Shown piece by piece: positions 32,493 through 43,423 of a stretch of 64,000 nt of DNA; the first letter of the stretch is position 1, and each line of letters starts with the position of its first letter. The DNA is taken from contig QPMI01000593.1 in the NCBI GenBank assembly GCA_004431415.1, forward strand, positions 124,001 through 188,000, given 5' to 3'. The notes under the pieces were generated by a model. It was not told the DNA's origin, searched no databases, and saw nothing but the letters and a program-made list of their open reading frames with translations. The stretch is from Cyanophora paradoxa. Its lineage: Eukaryota; Glaucocystophyceae; Cyanophorales; Cyanophoraceae. Position numbers and translations under genes: made by a program.

Positions 32493-35400
32493 ATGCGGGT
32501 GCAGCCGGCGAGCTTGCACCGCGTGTGCCAGGAGGACGACTATGTGAACTGCGCCGTTCTAATCGATGCCAAGGCCGATATCAATGAGCGCGAGAAGGTG
32601 CGCCGCCGCTGAGCCTGGCATCGCATATCTCGGCGTGCTACCAGCGCTCCCGGTCCGCCCGACGAGCGGGCGACGCGTGTCACGCGAGCGAGGGCCCTGC
32701 CGGCGCATAGGACCACCCGAGCGCCGCGCCGCTGCCGGAACTGCATCTCAGGGCCGTAACCGCCTGGCGCAGGACACGGGGAGGACGCCGCTGCACGTCG
32801 CGGCGATGTGCGGGAGCCTGAACTGCGCGGCCCTGCTCATCGACTACGGGGCCCAGATCGACTCGCGGGACTCCTCCAACTACACCCCGCTCCATGCGGC
32901 CTGCATGACTGGCCACTGGAAGGCGGCCGAGCTCCTCCTCAAGCACGGCGCCGGTGCGCCGCCCGGCCCGCGTCCCCGCGAGCCACGCCCGCCGCCGCCG
33001 CCGACGCGCCGCGCCGGCCGCCGGCCGCAGACGCGAACGACAGCCGGAACCGGAACGGGAGGACGCCGCTGCACACGGCGGCGGCGGCCGGCTCGATGGA
33101 GTGCGTGAAGAAGCTGATCGATTTCGGGGCGCGGCTGGACGCCAAGGACGAGGGCGGCTACACGCCCCTCCACAGCGCCGTCTTCGCGGGGCAGGACCGC
33201 GTCGTCGCCATGCTCCTCGACTACGGCGCCCAGGCCCGCCCGCCCCCGCCCCCCGCCCGCCCTTCTTAGGCTCTTGGGCTGACCGGCGGCCTCGCGGGCA
33301 GGTGGACGCGAAGGACATCTTTGGGGACACGCCGCTGCACCTCGCGGCCCGCTCCGGCGAGGTCGAGTGCGCCCGCCTCCTCATCCAGAAGATCAACGAG
33401 CCCGGTCCTTACAACTTCTCTTGCTTGCTTTCCTTTTCCTTCCTTATTCGGAGGGCAGGTGGCGACCCGAAGCGGATGGACGCGGTGAACAACTACGGGC
33501 GGACGCCGCGGCAGCTGGCCAAGGACAAGGCGCACCGGGAGATCGTGGACCTGCTCGCCCGCTCGGGGGCCGCCGAGGGCGACGCCAGCGTCGCCGGCTC
33601 CGTCGCCGGCTCCCAGCGCGCCCTGGACTTGAACGCCCCCGAGCGCGGGGGGTACAGCCGCTCGGGGGCGGCCACCCCGGGGCTGGCTCCGGCCGGCGGG
33701 GACGGGTACGGGCAGCCGCAGCGGCCTGCCTCGGCGTGGGACCGGGCGGGGTACGAGCGCGCCTACGGGGAAACGGAGCGGTCCCTGGACCAGGGGGCGG
33801 CCCCCCAGGGGGGCGGCTTCCGCCCCGCCTCGCCCCTGCGGGGCTCGCGGGGCCTGCCGGGGGCGCGCCGGGCCCAGTCGCCCTACTACGCGACCGGCGC
33901 CGGCGGAATGCGGCCGGCCGGCGCCGGCGCCGCGGGGGCGCCCCGCCGCAGGAGCCGCGCCTGCTCCCGCACAACAGCTCCTTCGGGGCGGGGCGGGCCC
34001 GGCGCTGGCCGAGCCCGGCGGCGGCGGCGGCGGCCCCGCGCAGGCGCCCTCGCGGGTCTTCCACATGGCGGAGGCGTGGCGGCAGCACGGGACGATCGCT
34101 GCCGACCCGGCGCTGCTCGCCCGCTCCTACCTCGGCGACACTGCCTCCGCCGGCGCCGGGCCCGCCCGCAGCGCCGCCCCGGGGCGCGCCCCGGCTACGG
34201 CTCGGGGTACGCCACTCCGGCCGCGCCGTTCGGGGAGGGCCCCGCGGGGCCGGCCGCGCCGCCGGCGGGCGGCCTGCACAACTCGCTGGGGGCCCACCAC
34301 GCGTCCACGCGGAGCATGGGCGGCGACCCGGGGCCGGGCGGGGGCGGGGGCCCCTCGGAGTCGTTCGCGGCGGCGCGGCAGCGCGCGGCGTCGGCGTTCG
34401 ACCCGAACAGCCGCTTCGACTTCGCGGGGGGGACCTCCGGCGAGGCGCGGGCGCGGGTGGCGCAGCTGCAGGAGGAGCTGCGGGCGCGCGACGCCGAGAT
34501 CGCCCGCCTCCGCGCGGACGTCGACTCGCTCCTCCGCGACCGCGCCGCCACCGAGCCCCTCCGCAAGCGCTGCGCCGAGGTTTGCCGGTTTGCTGCACGC
34601 CCCTAGGAGACCGGCGACCGATCGCCCGCCGCGCAGCTGGAGGGGGAGAACGCTCACCTTCGCGAGGAGAACAAGCGCATCCTGGAGGAGGCCTCCCACG
34701 ACCGGGGTACGCCATTCTCCTCGCTCTCGAGGGGGGTACACCGTATCCCGAAAACGACGCCGTACCCAGAGCTGGCGCGGCGGCTGGACGGGGCCATCGC
34801 GTCGATCCGGCAGCAGTGCCAGGACGAGGTCAACGCCGCCGCCGGCCGCGTGCGCCCCGATTTGATCTCCGATTTGATCTCGAATTTGATCTCTGATTTG
34901 ATCGCAGGCGAGGGCCCTGGAGCAGGAGCTTGAGCGGCTGAGGGGCGCCGGCCCGGGCTTCGGGGCGGGGCCGCCGGCCCCGGCGCCCCGCGATGGGCCC
35001 GCCGGTGGGCCCTACGGCTACGCCCGGCGGGACGAGCCGCCTCCGCCGCCGCCGGCGTACTACGGCGGCGGCGCCCCTCGCAGTGGGGCCGGGGGCGATG
35101 ATGGACGGGGCGCAGGGCCCGCTGCCCCCGCAGCAGGACCGCCTGCAGTTCTTCGGGCCCCGGGGCGTCCCCGGCCCGCAGCCGCACCCGTCGCAGGCGC
35201 CGCAGCAGCCGCAGCAGCCGCAGCCGCAGCCGCAGACGCCGCAGCGGGAGGGGAGCTCGCTGCCCAACCCCTTCGCGGGGCTCTTCGGCGGCTCGGACAA
35301 GAAGGAGAAGGGCGAGGGCGGCTTCCGCCTTGGCGGCCTCGAGAAGCTCTTCTCGTTCGGCAAGTCGGACGAGGACGAGGAGCAGGAGCGGCGCCGCCGG

Positions 35401-35992
35401 GCGGCCGCCCGCTCCGACCGGCCGGCCCCGCTCGGCGGGCCCGCCGGCGCGGGCGGCGCGGGCGGCATGGGCGGCATGGGCGGCGGGGCGGAGGCCTACT
35501 TCGCGAACAGCCGCTCGCAGGATTCGGCGTACGCCGGCGACTACGGCAACGGCAGCGAGGCGCGGCCCCCGCCCTTTGCCGCACTGAGACGGGGGCCTGA
35601 GGAGCCGCGCAGGTCAGCGGCGGCTTCGGCAGCCGGCCGGGCGGCGGGGGCGGCTCCATGGGGCGCCGCATGGGCGGCGGCACCGCGCACAGCATCGCGG
35701 TGCGCCCGCCCCGCCTCCGCCCCAGCTCTTTTTCGCGGCCCGCTCACCCGTTCCATCCTCCCTCCCCCTCCTCTGCGCAGCCCGGCACGACGATCAACCG
35801 CGGTGCGCCTCTGCTCTCTCGGATCAAAACACAAGCCGCCCGACCCGCGCGGCTGCTCACTGACGTGAACGCGCGCACGCAGACCCCCGGACGGGGCTGC
35901 TCCTTCCCAAGCCGCTGGAGAGCTACGCGTTCGGCAAGCAGGGCGGGCCGGGCCCCGGCCCCGGCGCGCCGGGCCCCATGCACGTCATGTGA
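32493..35992 (+). CDS. Ankyrin-repeat protein with coiled coil and disordered tail
   Basis: ATG at 32493 (MRVQPASLHRVCQEDD) follows a possible acceptor (CTTGCAG), so a 5' exon is possible. Ankyrin repeats: YVNCAVLIDAKADINEREK; GRTPLHVAAMCGSLNCAALL; NYTPLHAACMTGHWKAAELL; GRTPLHTAAAAGSMECVKKL; GYTPLHSAVFAGQDRVVAML; GDTPLHLAARSGEVECARLL; and YGRTPRQLAKDKAHREIVDL, i.e. about seven units at 32520-33580. A Gly/Pro/Ser-rich linker leads to coiled coils VAQLQEELRARDAEIARLRA (34457-34516) with LEGENAHLREENKRILEEA and ARALEQELERL after introns, then Gln/Pro-rich PQQPQQPQPQPQ, KEKGEGGFRLGGLEKLFSFG, and C-terminal LLPKPLESYAFGKQGG ending HVM before TGA at 35990-35992. It is probably a scaffold; the partner is unknown. 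In-frame TACCCC-type introns occur throughout. The ankyrin region is certain; distal exon joins are less so. Confidence 0.85.
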
Positions 35993-36449
35993 TCGCGACG
36001 CCGCGATTTTTGACCCTCGTTTCGAATTCGCTTACGTTAGACGCTTCCCGCCTTCGCTCTGTTTTTGAGGGGCCCCCGGCCGGGCCCCTTCTCACAGCTA
36101 GGCTTGAAACTCAGCACTCGCCCTTTCCGCGCTGCGCCTCGAGCTCTAGCGTAGCTCGGCGCTACAATCTTTACACAGATGTCGATATTATCGATTCATG
36201 TAGATGCGAGTCACGCGACAGGACTCAAATATGACACTAGACGAACGGATGGCACAGCTGCAGTGGCACTGTACACACAAAATCACATCCCGAACGGGCC
36301 TACGCGAATAAAAGAGCTTGAAACCATTACGCTTCCTAGTCCATAAAGCAAAGCTTGAAAACGACCGGCCACTACGCCAAAACCGCTTACACATATGCAT
36401 CCCAAAGAAACAAGCGAGATGAGGGTACCCCCCGGGTTCCCCCCCCCAC
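35993..36449. other. Gene-free interval between convergent genes
   Basis: 3' flanks of the ankyrin gene (plus) and the nonapeptide-repeat gene (minus). It is AT-richer near 36160-36420 with no coding exon seen. Polyadenylation signals cannot be assigned confidently. Confidence 0.5.
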
Positions 36450-39400
36450 CTACAGATCGGAGAGGTCGAGGGCGGACTGGACGCGGGCGATGGCGCCGCC
36501 GCCGCTGAGGCCGGCGTACCCCAGGAAGCGCCCGACGGTGCCGAGGCGCCCCGCGAGGCGGGAGATCCAGGCGGAGAGGGACTTGGCGCGGGCGCGGGCC
36601 GCGGGGCTCGTCGCGGCGACGGCGCGCAGCACGGCGCGCACGTTCTGCGAGAAGTGCTCCGCGCTGAGGACCTGCGCTCGCCCCGTCAAGTCTCGCAGAG
36701 AAGCTTAGGGTGGGGGCGGGGTGCACCGTCATCGTGAGGGAGAGCTGGAGGAGGGCGCGGGGCCGGAGGAGCCCCTTCACGAAGGCGCCGAGCACGTGCG
36801 CGCTCCGCATCCGCCTCGCGGACGCCTCGCTCAGCATCAGCGGCAGCGCCACGGGGCCCAGCTGGGGGTACGTCAGTTAAGTAGGACGGGGGGGGGGCAG
36901 AAGCTGGGGGGGTACCAGGAGGCGGAGGACGTGGGGCCGGAGGAGGAGGGGCATGCAGTCGGGCCCGAAGAGGAGGGGTACGACCTCCGGGCTGAAGAGG
37001 AGCCGCGCGTTCTCCTCGTTGTCGAGGAGGAAGGGGGCGTTGTGCTCGGCGAAGAGGAGCGGGGCGACGAGGGGCGAGAGCAGGAGGTCCACGTAGGGGC
37101 GCGTGAGGAGGATGCGCGCCACGTGCGGCTCGAACAGGAAGCGGGCGGTCGGGGGCGAGAGGAGCAGCGGGCCGCACTCGGGGCCGAGGAGGAGCGGGGC
37201 GATGTGGGGGCCCATCAGGTGCGGGGCGGCGCGGGGGCCCAACAAGTGCTCGGCCACTCCAGGCTGGAGGAGCAGGGCAGCGACGCGGGGCGAGAGGAGG
37301 ACGGGGCCGAAGTGGGGCGAGTAGAGGTGCGGGCCGAAGTCCGGGCCGAGGAGGAGTCCAGCCGCGTGCTCGCCGAACATGAGGGGCGCCGTCTCCGGGC
37401 TGATGACCAGCGGCGCGGTCTCGGGGCTGAGGAGGGCCGGGCCCGCGACGGGCCCGAGCATGGCGGCGCCGACGGGGCCGCTGAAGAGGAGCGGGGCGAG
37501 GCGGCGGGAGAAGAGGACCCGCGTGTTGTGCGGGGCGAGCATCAAGCGAACGTTCTCCACGGCGAACATGTGGCGGGTGATGTGCGGCGCGAAGAAGGCC
37601 TCGGCGAGGGCGGGCGATAGGAGCCGGGGGGCCACGTTGCGGAGGAGCAGGGGGCCGGCGACGGGACCCAGGAGCAGCTCGGAGACGTGGGGCGAGAAGA
37701 GGAGCGGGGCGACGTGGGGCGAGAGCAGGTGCGGGGCCGCGACGGGGCCGGAGAGGAGGGGGCCCATCTCGGGGCCGAGGAGGAGGGCGGCGCAGTGCGG
37801 GGCGAGGATGACGGGGGCGAGCTCGGGGGAGAGGAGGCGCTCGGCGACGGGCGGGGAGAAGAGGAGCGGGGCGACCGAGGGTCCCAGGAGGTGCGCGGCC
37901 ACGCGGGCGTTGAGGACGTGGCGGGCGGTCGAGGGCGAGAGGAGGCGGCGGGCGTTGTCCGGGGAGAGGAGCAGGGGCAGGAAGCGCGGGCCGAAGAGCA
38001 GGGGCGCCACGGAGGGGCTGTACAGGAGCTGCAGGACGTGCTCCTGGCTGCGAAAGGGCGGAGGAAAACTCAGCCCAGAGATAATTCGAGGAGAGCATAG
38101 ATAGATGGATGGATACCTGAAGAGGGGGGCGCTCTGCTCGGAGATGGTGGCGTGGGCGGCGGGGCCCTCGAGGAGCAGCCGGCCCATGGCGGGCGAGAAG
38201 GTGGCGGGGGCGAGCAGCCGGTTGAAGAAGAGGGGCGCCAGGGGCCGCGAGAGGGCGACGGGGAGCACGGCCGAGACGAGCGCGTGGTTCACGGCGCCCC
38301 CCGCGCGCGCCACGATCGGCACGACCGCGCGCAGCGGCGTGTGCGTCGTCACGAAGCGCACCAGCGGCGCCCCGAAGATCATCGAGGTCATCTGCGCTAG
38401 ATTTAAGGGGGGGGCGGGGAAGCGAGGCGGGGTACGACGCGCCTTCGGGTTGGCGAGGGCGACGGCGGCGGCGCGCTGTGCGAGGAGGGGGGCCAAGGGC
38501 CCCACAAAGTACAGGGAGGCCCCCACGCCGGCGACCTTGGCCGCCTGGGCCGCCAGCCAGCCGACCCAGGAGCCCAGCCCGGAGCCCTCCTCGCCCGCCT
38601 CCACAAGCCTCGATTCCTGTACCCCCTCGCCCTCCTCGCCCGCCTCGGAGGGCGGGGCCGAGGCCTCGCCATCGGGTCCGCCCGCCTCGGAGGCGGCGCG
38701 CTGGGCGTCCCACAGCGCCTTGGGGATCATCTGGCTCGTGTGCACCTCCTCCTCCACTCCCTCCTCCTCCTTTTCCGGCCCCTGCCGCGGGAAGAGAGGA
38801 GGTCAGCCGGGGAGCGGGCGGGCGGGAGGGGAGGAGCCGCGCACCTCGCGCGGGGGGGCGGTCGGGGCCTCGGGCGCCGCTTGTTCCTCCTCGACGGGGG
38901 CGGGCGGGCGGGCGGGGGATACGCGGCGGAACGCGTGCGGGGAGCGGAAGGCGGAGGCGATGTCGTGGGGGGAGGGGGGGGCGAGGCCCCGCGGGCCCTC
39001 CGAGGGGGGGCTACCCGGGAGCGACTGCTCCCCGGGGGATATGGGGTCCTGCGGGGCGGGGCGGGGCACGGCGGCTCAGCGGGGCGCGGGTGGCGCAGGC
39101 GGGGGCGGCACGCACTGGGCACTCGGAGGCCGAATCGCCGAGCTCGGAGAGGGGAGCGCGGGAGGAGCGGACGCGGCGCAGCGGCGTCGAGCGGCCCGAC
39201 TCGCTGGCGGCGTCGGCGTCCAGCAGGGCCGCGAAGATCTGCAGGCAGCTCTGCGCCACGCTCGCGTGCGGGCCGGCGGAGAGCCCATCGAATCCGAAGT
39301 CGCCCGCGCCGCCCGCGGAGGCGAGGTCGCCTCCGTCCGCAAAGTTGGCGACGGATACGGCCCTCCGCATCGGGACCGCGGCCGCCGGGGCCGGCGAGGC

Positions 39401-39718
39401 GTCACGATTCCTCGATCGAATCTCGCCCACATCCGCGAAGCTGGCCGGCCCGCGCGGCGCGGGCGACCTCGTCTTGCGCGGTTCAACGTCGTTCAAGGCG
39501 CTGTCGGCGACGTAGCGGGCCAGGAGGTCGAAGTCCGAGAGGCTGTTGTTGCGCGGGAGTCCGCAGCTGGAGGCGACCGACGGCGGGAAGAGCTTCCGGT
39601 CCCGCGCGCGTATCGACGCTGAAGGCGGCCTTGGGCTGTTCCTGGGGCTGGGCGTCCCGTTCGCCGCCGCAGCAAACTGCGTGCGCGACCGAGGCCGCCC
39701 CGGTTGCGGGGTGGACAT
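36450..39718 (-). CDS. Protein of tandem nine-residue LL-S/G-P repeats
   Basis: No known family. ATG at 39718 starts MSTPQPGRPRSRTQF. A disordered N-terminal exon contains RNNSLSDFDLLARYVADSAL and ASVAQSCLQIFAALLDADAA. A GTGCG intron leads to DPISPGEQSLPGSPPSEG, another to GPEKEEEGVEEEVHTSQMI. A hydrophobic stretch (GSWVGWLAAQAAKVAGVGA, MTSMIFGAPLVRFVTTH) already shows degenerate units such as SRPLAPLFF. The core (38028-36916) is about 41 units of nine residues, e.g. LLFSPHVSE, LLLGPVAGP, LLSPRVAAL, with Pro at one fixed position. Two one-residue register shifts occur. The array continues over an intron as LLGPVALPLMLSE. The C-terminus reads HFSQNVRAVLRAVAATSPAA and ends ALDLSDL at 36450. Total is about 950-1000 aa. 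Regular Pro spacing and Leu pairs suggest a solenoid or membrane-facing array; function is unknown. Confidence 0.8.
36916..38028 (-). repeat. Nonapeptide array (about 41 units of 27 nt)
   Basis: The 1113-nt exon is almost exactly 41 x 27 nt. Consensus by eye is [LF]-L-[SGAF]-P-x-x-A-[PRE]-[LH]. Fourteen units in one register, then about 22 shifted by one residue after LLLRNVAP, then a final shift near LLDNEENARL. Nucleotide identity between units is only moderate, so selection on the protein pattern rather than recent DNA slippage maintains the period. Confidence 0.9.
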
Positions 39719-40367
39719 GGTGCGGCGCGCGCGGGCTGAGCGGAATTGACGCTATACGAGCGTGCTGTATGTGCTGACAGGCTAGCTACGCTGGTGCCGC
39801 TCGCCGGCGGGAACCGGTTGAACCGCCCTGCGGCCCGGGAAGGACGGCGACTGCGCGCTCTGTCGAGGGAGCCTGGGAAAGGCCTTGTACGTCAGAATGG
39901 AAGCTGCTGTGTGAGCAGGAAGGTTGCCCGCACCCCGATGACGCTCAAACAGCGCGTGCTAGCGTTGAAACGGCGAAGGCCGGGGATGAGCTGGTGCTCT
40001 CTTTTAGCCCCCAGAGGCTAGCTGAAGCGTCGGAACGCGGCCGACAGCTCGGATAATGCACGCTGGCTGGCAGTGGCTGCTCGTGCCGGGGTATTGGCGC
40101 CAAGCGATCATCGACCCAGCATTGGCCGCGGTGACCGCTAGCCCGTACAGCCGGGGCGCTCTAGAATTGCGCTGGGCATGCAGAAACGGGGCTGGGAGTC
40201 AATCGCCGGGTCGCGCTGGCGAAGCCTACGAATTCGATCTCCCACGTATGTACGCCATTCGCACGCCGTGTGAATTCACGCCCCGGCGGTTGCGCACTGT
40301 CTCTCTAGCTGCAAACGAAACATATAATTTCATTCTCTGATAGATAAACTAGACTACACGCCAGCAG
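39719..40367. other. Gene-free interval upstream of the nonapeptide gene
   Basis: It probably contains the promoter of the minus-strand nonapeptide gene and the 3' flank of the Nudix gene. No coding exon or clear element is seen. Confidence 0.5.
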
Positions 40368-41738
40368 CTAGGGGCTCGCCGGCGGCGTAAGGTTGGGGCG
40401 GTCTTTGGGCCACGCGCTGAGCGTGAGCCCCGCGGGCGGAGCGATGAACTCGCCGTTCTTCATCGTGCCGAATTTATCCTGCGAGAGGTGGTGCGGGCCG
40501 CCCTCCGGCCAGATCGTGTCGGGGCACATGCCGGCCTTGATGTTGAAGTCGATCAAGTGGTCGTCCCCTGCCCCAGCGCGGCACCCGGCAACGGCTCGCT
40601 TGACGGAAGGCGCGGGGGCGGACAGCAAGCTTAAGATACGCGAGGCGCGCACCGCGGAAGTAGAACCACCCGTGGAAGTACCTGCGAGGGGCCCGGGCCA
40701 GGGCAGTCGACGTCAGGGTACGCGTCAAAAAGAGACGGGAGGGATAGGGGGAGGGGCCGCACGTGTTGGCGAGGAAGAGGGGCAGCCAGTACCGGTCGTC
40801 AAGCCTGGTGCCTTTGCGTTAGCTGCGAACTGAACACAATCTACCCCGTACCCCTACCACGCGCAGCCCGCTCTACCCCTACCCCTACCCCTAATCCACG
40901 AAGGAGAAGCGGCCCAGCCGGAGCCCGCAAGAGCCTGGGGAGGGGCGCACGTACCACATCTTGTCGAGAGGGATCTCCTTCTCGTGATACTGCACATCGC
41001 TCAGATCCTCGCTCAGAGGGGGTGGGGTGAATTCACGAAGCCGCTCACCCACTGCGGTTTCATCTGCAGCCGGGCGCGGGCGTAAGGGGCGGCAGTCGCG
41101 GGCCGGGCGCCCTCGAGCTCGGAAGGAGCGCACCTCTTCGGTCTCGTGGGGCTCGCCATCCCACTCGTGGACGGCGAACACGTGGACCTGGGCGCGCCCC
41201 GCCGAGTGAGCCGCCCCGCGCTGGCTACCGCGCGTCCCGGCCCTGCCTGCAGCGGCGTGGAGAAGGAGGGGTCCGTCCTGCGAGCGCGCGGCGGGGCGCG
41301 GCAGCAGTCAGTACGGTGCGTCGACACGCGGCGCGCGCTCTCGAGCTCACCAGTCGAAATCCAGAACGCCCCGGTGAAACATGGCGCTGCGGGATCGCCG
41401 GATGCGTGAGCCGCAGAACAGGAAGCGCGCCGGTAGAGAGCGCACCGCGCTTTGATGCCGGCCTCCTCATAGAGCTCGCGGTGAGCGGCCTGCGGCGGCG
41501 CAAGGCGTTTAGCGGCGGCAGAGCACTAGAACCCCAAAGCGCCGAGCGGACGCGGCGCCGCCGCACGCGCGCACACCTGCTCCAAGGTTTCACCCTGCTC
41601 GAGCTTCCCGCCGAAGCCATTCCAGAAGCCCTGGCCGAACCCGCGCTTCTTCTGACCGAGCAAAACGTGCCCTTCCTTGCGGACAAGGACGAGCGTGAGG
41701 ATCTTGCGCGTGTTGAACGCGGCGGTCGGAGCCGCCAT
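40368..41738 (-). CDS. Nudix hydrolase, NUDT1 (MTH1)-like
   Basis: Probably hydrolyses oxidised purine nucleoside triphosphates such as 8-oxo-dGTP to monophosphates. ATG at 41738 starts MAAPTAAFNTRKILTLVLVR. HVLLGQKKRGFGQGFWNGFG leads to a Nudix box split by an intron: GGKLEQGETLEQ joined to AAHRELYEEAGIKA, giving G-x5-E-x7-RELYEEAGI with all catalytic Glu residues. Then VFAVHEWDGEPHETEEV, MKPQWV, IPLDKMWY, DDRYWLPLFLA and FHGWFYFRG match the NUDT1 order (animal MRPQWF, IPFxxMWPDDxYW, FHGYFKF), so the substrate-site Trp-Pro-Asp-Asp region is nearly conserved. A C-terminal extension beyond the animal end reads LIDFNIKAGMCPDTIWPEG and ends at TAG 40368. It is divergent from the 6-phosphogluconolactonase gene. 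Confidence 0.9.
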
Positions 41739-42000
41739 AGCTGAGCGAACGCACAGCCACCCGCCGCTGCCGCGGTTGTTAAGCATGCGATCGGCGCGGT
41801 CAACGCTACTTTACCGCCGCGAGCAGCGTACCTGCTGTCGACTGTGCACTGGCCTTGGCAGCGACTCGGCGGCGACTCGGCAGCGAGCTCGTCTCCGCGT
41901 GCAGCTAGCAGAGCGTTAGCTGCGAGTCACGTCGATTCGTCTCTCCTGCGCCGGCTGAACGGACGCTACGCAATGTACGCACTCCGACCCGGGTATTGCA
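41739..42000. promoter_or_regulatory. Divergent intergenic region, Nudix / 6-phosphogluconolactonase
   Basis: 262 bp between two divergent ATGs; both genes act against oxidative stress (nucleotide-pool sanitation and NADPH supply), so co-regulation is plausible. A repeated GCGACTCGGC word is present near 41863-41882. No TATA box is clear. Confidence 0.4.
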
Positions 42001-43040
42001 ATGACCGCATTCACGACCTGCGCTCTCGCCGGCAGCCAGCGCACGTGCAACCCCGCGGCCGCCGCAAACCCGCATCGCCTCAGCGCGCACAGGTCGGCTT
42101 TTGTTGCACCGGCGGTCCGTCCGGCAGTCGCGCCTTTCAGCTTCTCCGGCGCATCCCAGCCGCGTACGTCGAGCGCCCGCGTACGTCGCACATTCCAGCC
42201 CGCCCAAATGAGCTACCAGCTGCACGTCGAACAGTCGGGGGCCGCGATCTCCGACGCCCTCGCGCCGTTCATCGTCGACTACTGCAAAAAGGCCGTCGCC
42301 GAGCGCGGCGCGGTCACGGCGGCGATCTCCGGCGGCTCTCTGCCGAAGCTCTTCGCGGCGACGCTCGGGAAGGCGCCGTGGAAGGACCAGGTCGATTGGA
42401 GCAAGTGGCACCTCTTCTGGGCGGACGAGCGCTGCGTCCCGCTCGACCACCCGGACTCGAATTACCTGCTCGTGAAGCAGCAGCTGCTCGACGTCGTCGG
42501 CATTCCCGCGAGCCAGGTGTACGCGGTCAAGACGGAGCTGCCGCCCGCCGAAGCGGCCACGGCGTACGAGGCGGCCGTCCGCGGCTGCGCGCCGCTGTGG
42601 AAGGAGGGCGGCGCACTGCCGCGCTTCGACCTCATGCTGCTCGGAATGGGCCCGGACGGCCACACCGCGTCTCTTTTCCCGGGCCACGCGCTCCTGCAGG
42701 AGTCGACCAAGCTGGTCGCGCCCATCTTCGACTCGCCGAAGCCGCCCCCGTCGCGCGTGACGCTCACGCTCCCCGTCCTCAACGCCTCACGCGTCGTCGC
42801 CTTCGTCTCCACGGGCGCGGAGAAGGCCGACGTGCTCGAGAAGATCCTCGAGGACGACGTGCGCGCCCCGCTCCGCTCCGCAGCGCCACGCCGCCCGTCG
42901 CTCGCGCTCACGCCCGATCTCGCGCGCCTCTGCAGGCGGCCGATCCGACGACCGTCCCCTCGAAGCTCGTGAAGCCGACGGCCGGCGCGCTGCACTGGTT
43001 CATCGACACGGGCGCCGCCTCCAAGCTCAAGCGCAAGTGA
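42001..43040 (+). CDS. 6-phosphogluconolactonase
   Basis: Hydrolyses 6-phosphogluconolactone in the oxidative pentose phosphate pathway. The core begins MSYQLHVEQSGAAISDAL (42207). AAISGGSLPKLFA, WSKWHLFWADERCVPLDHPD and SNYLLVKQQLLDV match the DevB/SOL family, and LLGMGPDGHTASLFPGHALL (about 42640-42700) is the hallmark motif. LPVLNASRVVAFVSTGAEKA and a final exon ADPTTVPSKLVKPTAGALHW follow, ending TGA 43038-43040. The last intron (about 77 nt) starts GTGCGCG and ends CTGCAG. About 68 residues precede the core, starting MTAFTTCALAGSQRTC and containing RSAFVAPAVRP, which resembles a plastid leader; the hydrophobic signal segment expected in secondary-plastid algae is weak. The alternative start at 42207 would give a cytosolic enzyme. 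Confidence 0.95.
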
Positions 43041-43423
43041 CTGCCCCGGCCCCGGCCCGGGCCCCGCTTGTAGCTCCCGGTGCGCCGCCTCCGTCTCCTT
43101 TACGCCCTCCGCTCAGCATCTGCGCTGCGCGCGCTGATCTTCACTGCAGCTGCGGCTGGGAGGCGATCGATTCGACTTCGTGATCCTATGCAGCACAGCG
43201 CCTTCCGAGTTCCCGCCCAGCCGACTCCAGTCTTTCTCTAAATAACAGCACCACTTTGAAATTTTCAGCAGCAGCCGCTCTTGCTTCCCCTCCTGTGAAG
43301 GGAGGGCCGAGGGCGGGCCCCGGGCCGGGGTACCTTGATGGGGTACCCCCCGGGGGGGGGGGGGGGGGGGGGACTGGGGCGCGCCTTGTGGCCGCCGAGG
43401 CATTTCACAGCTGTCAGCGTCTC
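43041..43423. other. Gene-free interval with poly-G tract
   Basis: It includes a 21-nt G run (43352-43372) just after a TACCCCCC. No coding exon is seen. It lies between the 3' ends of convergent genes. Confidence 0.5.
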
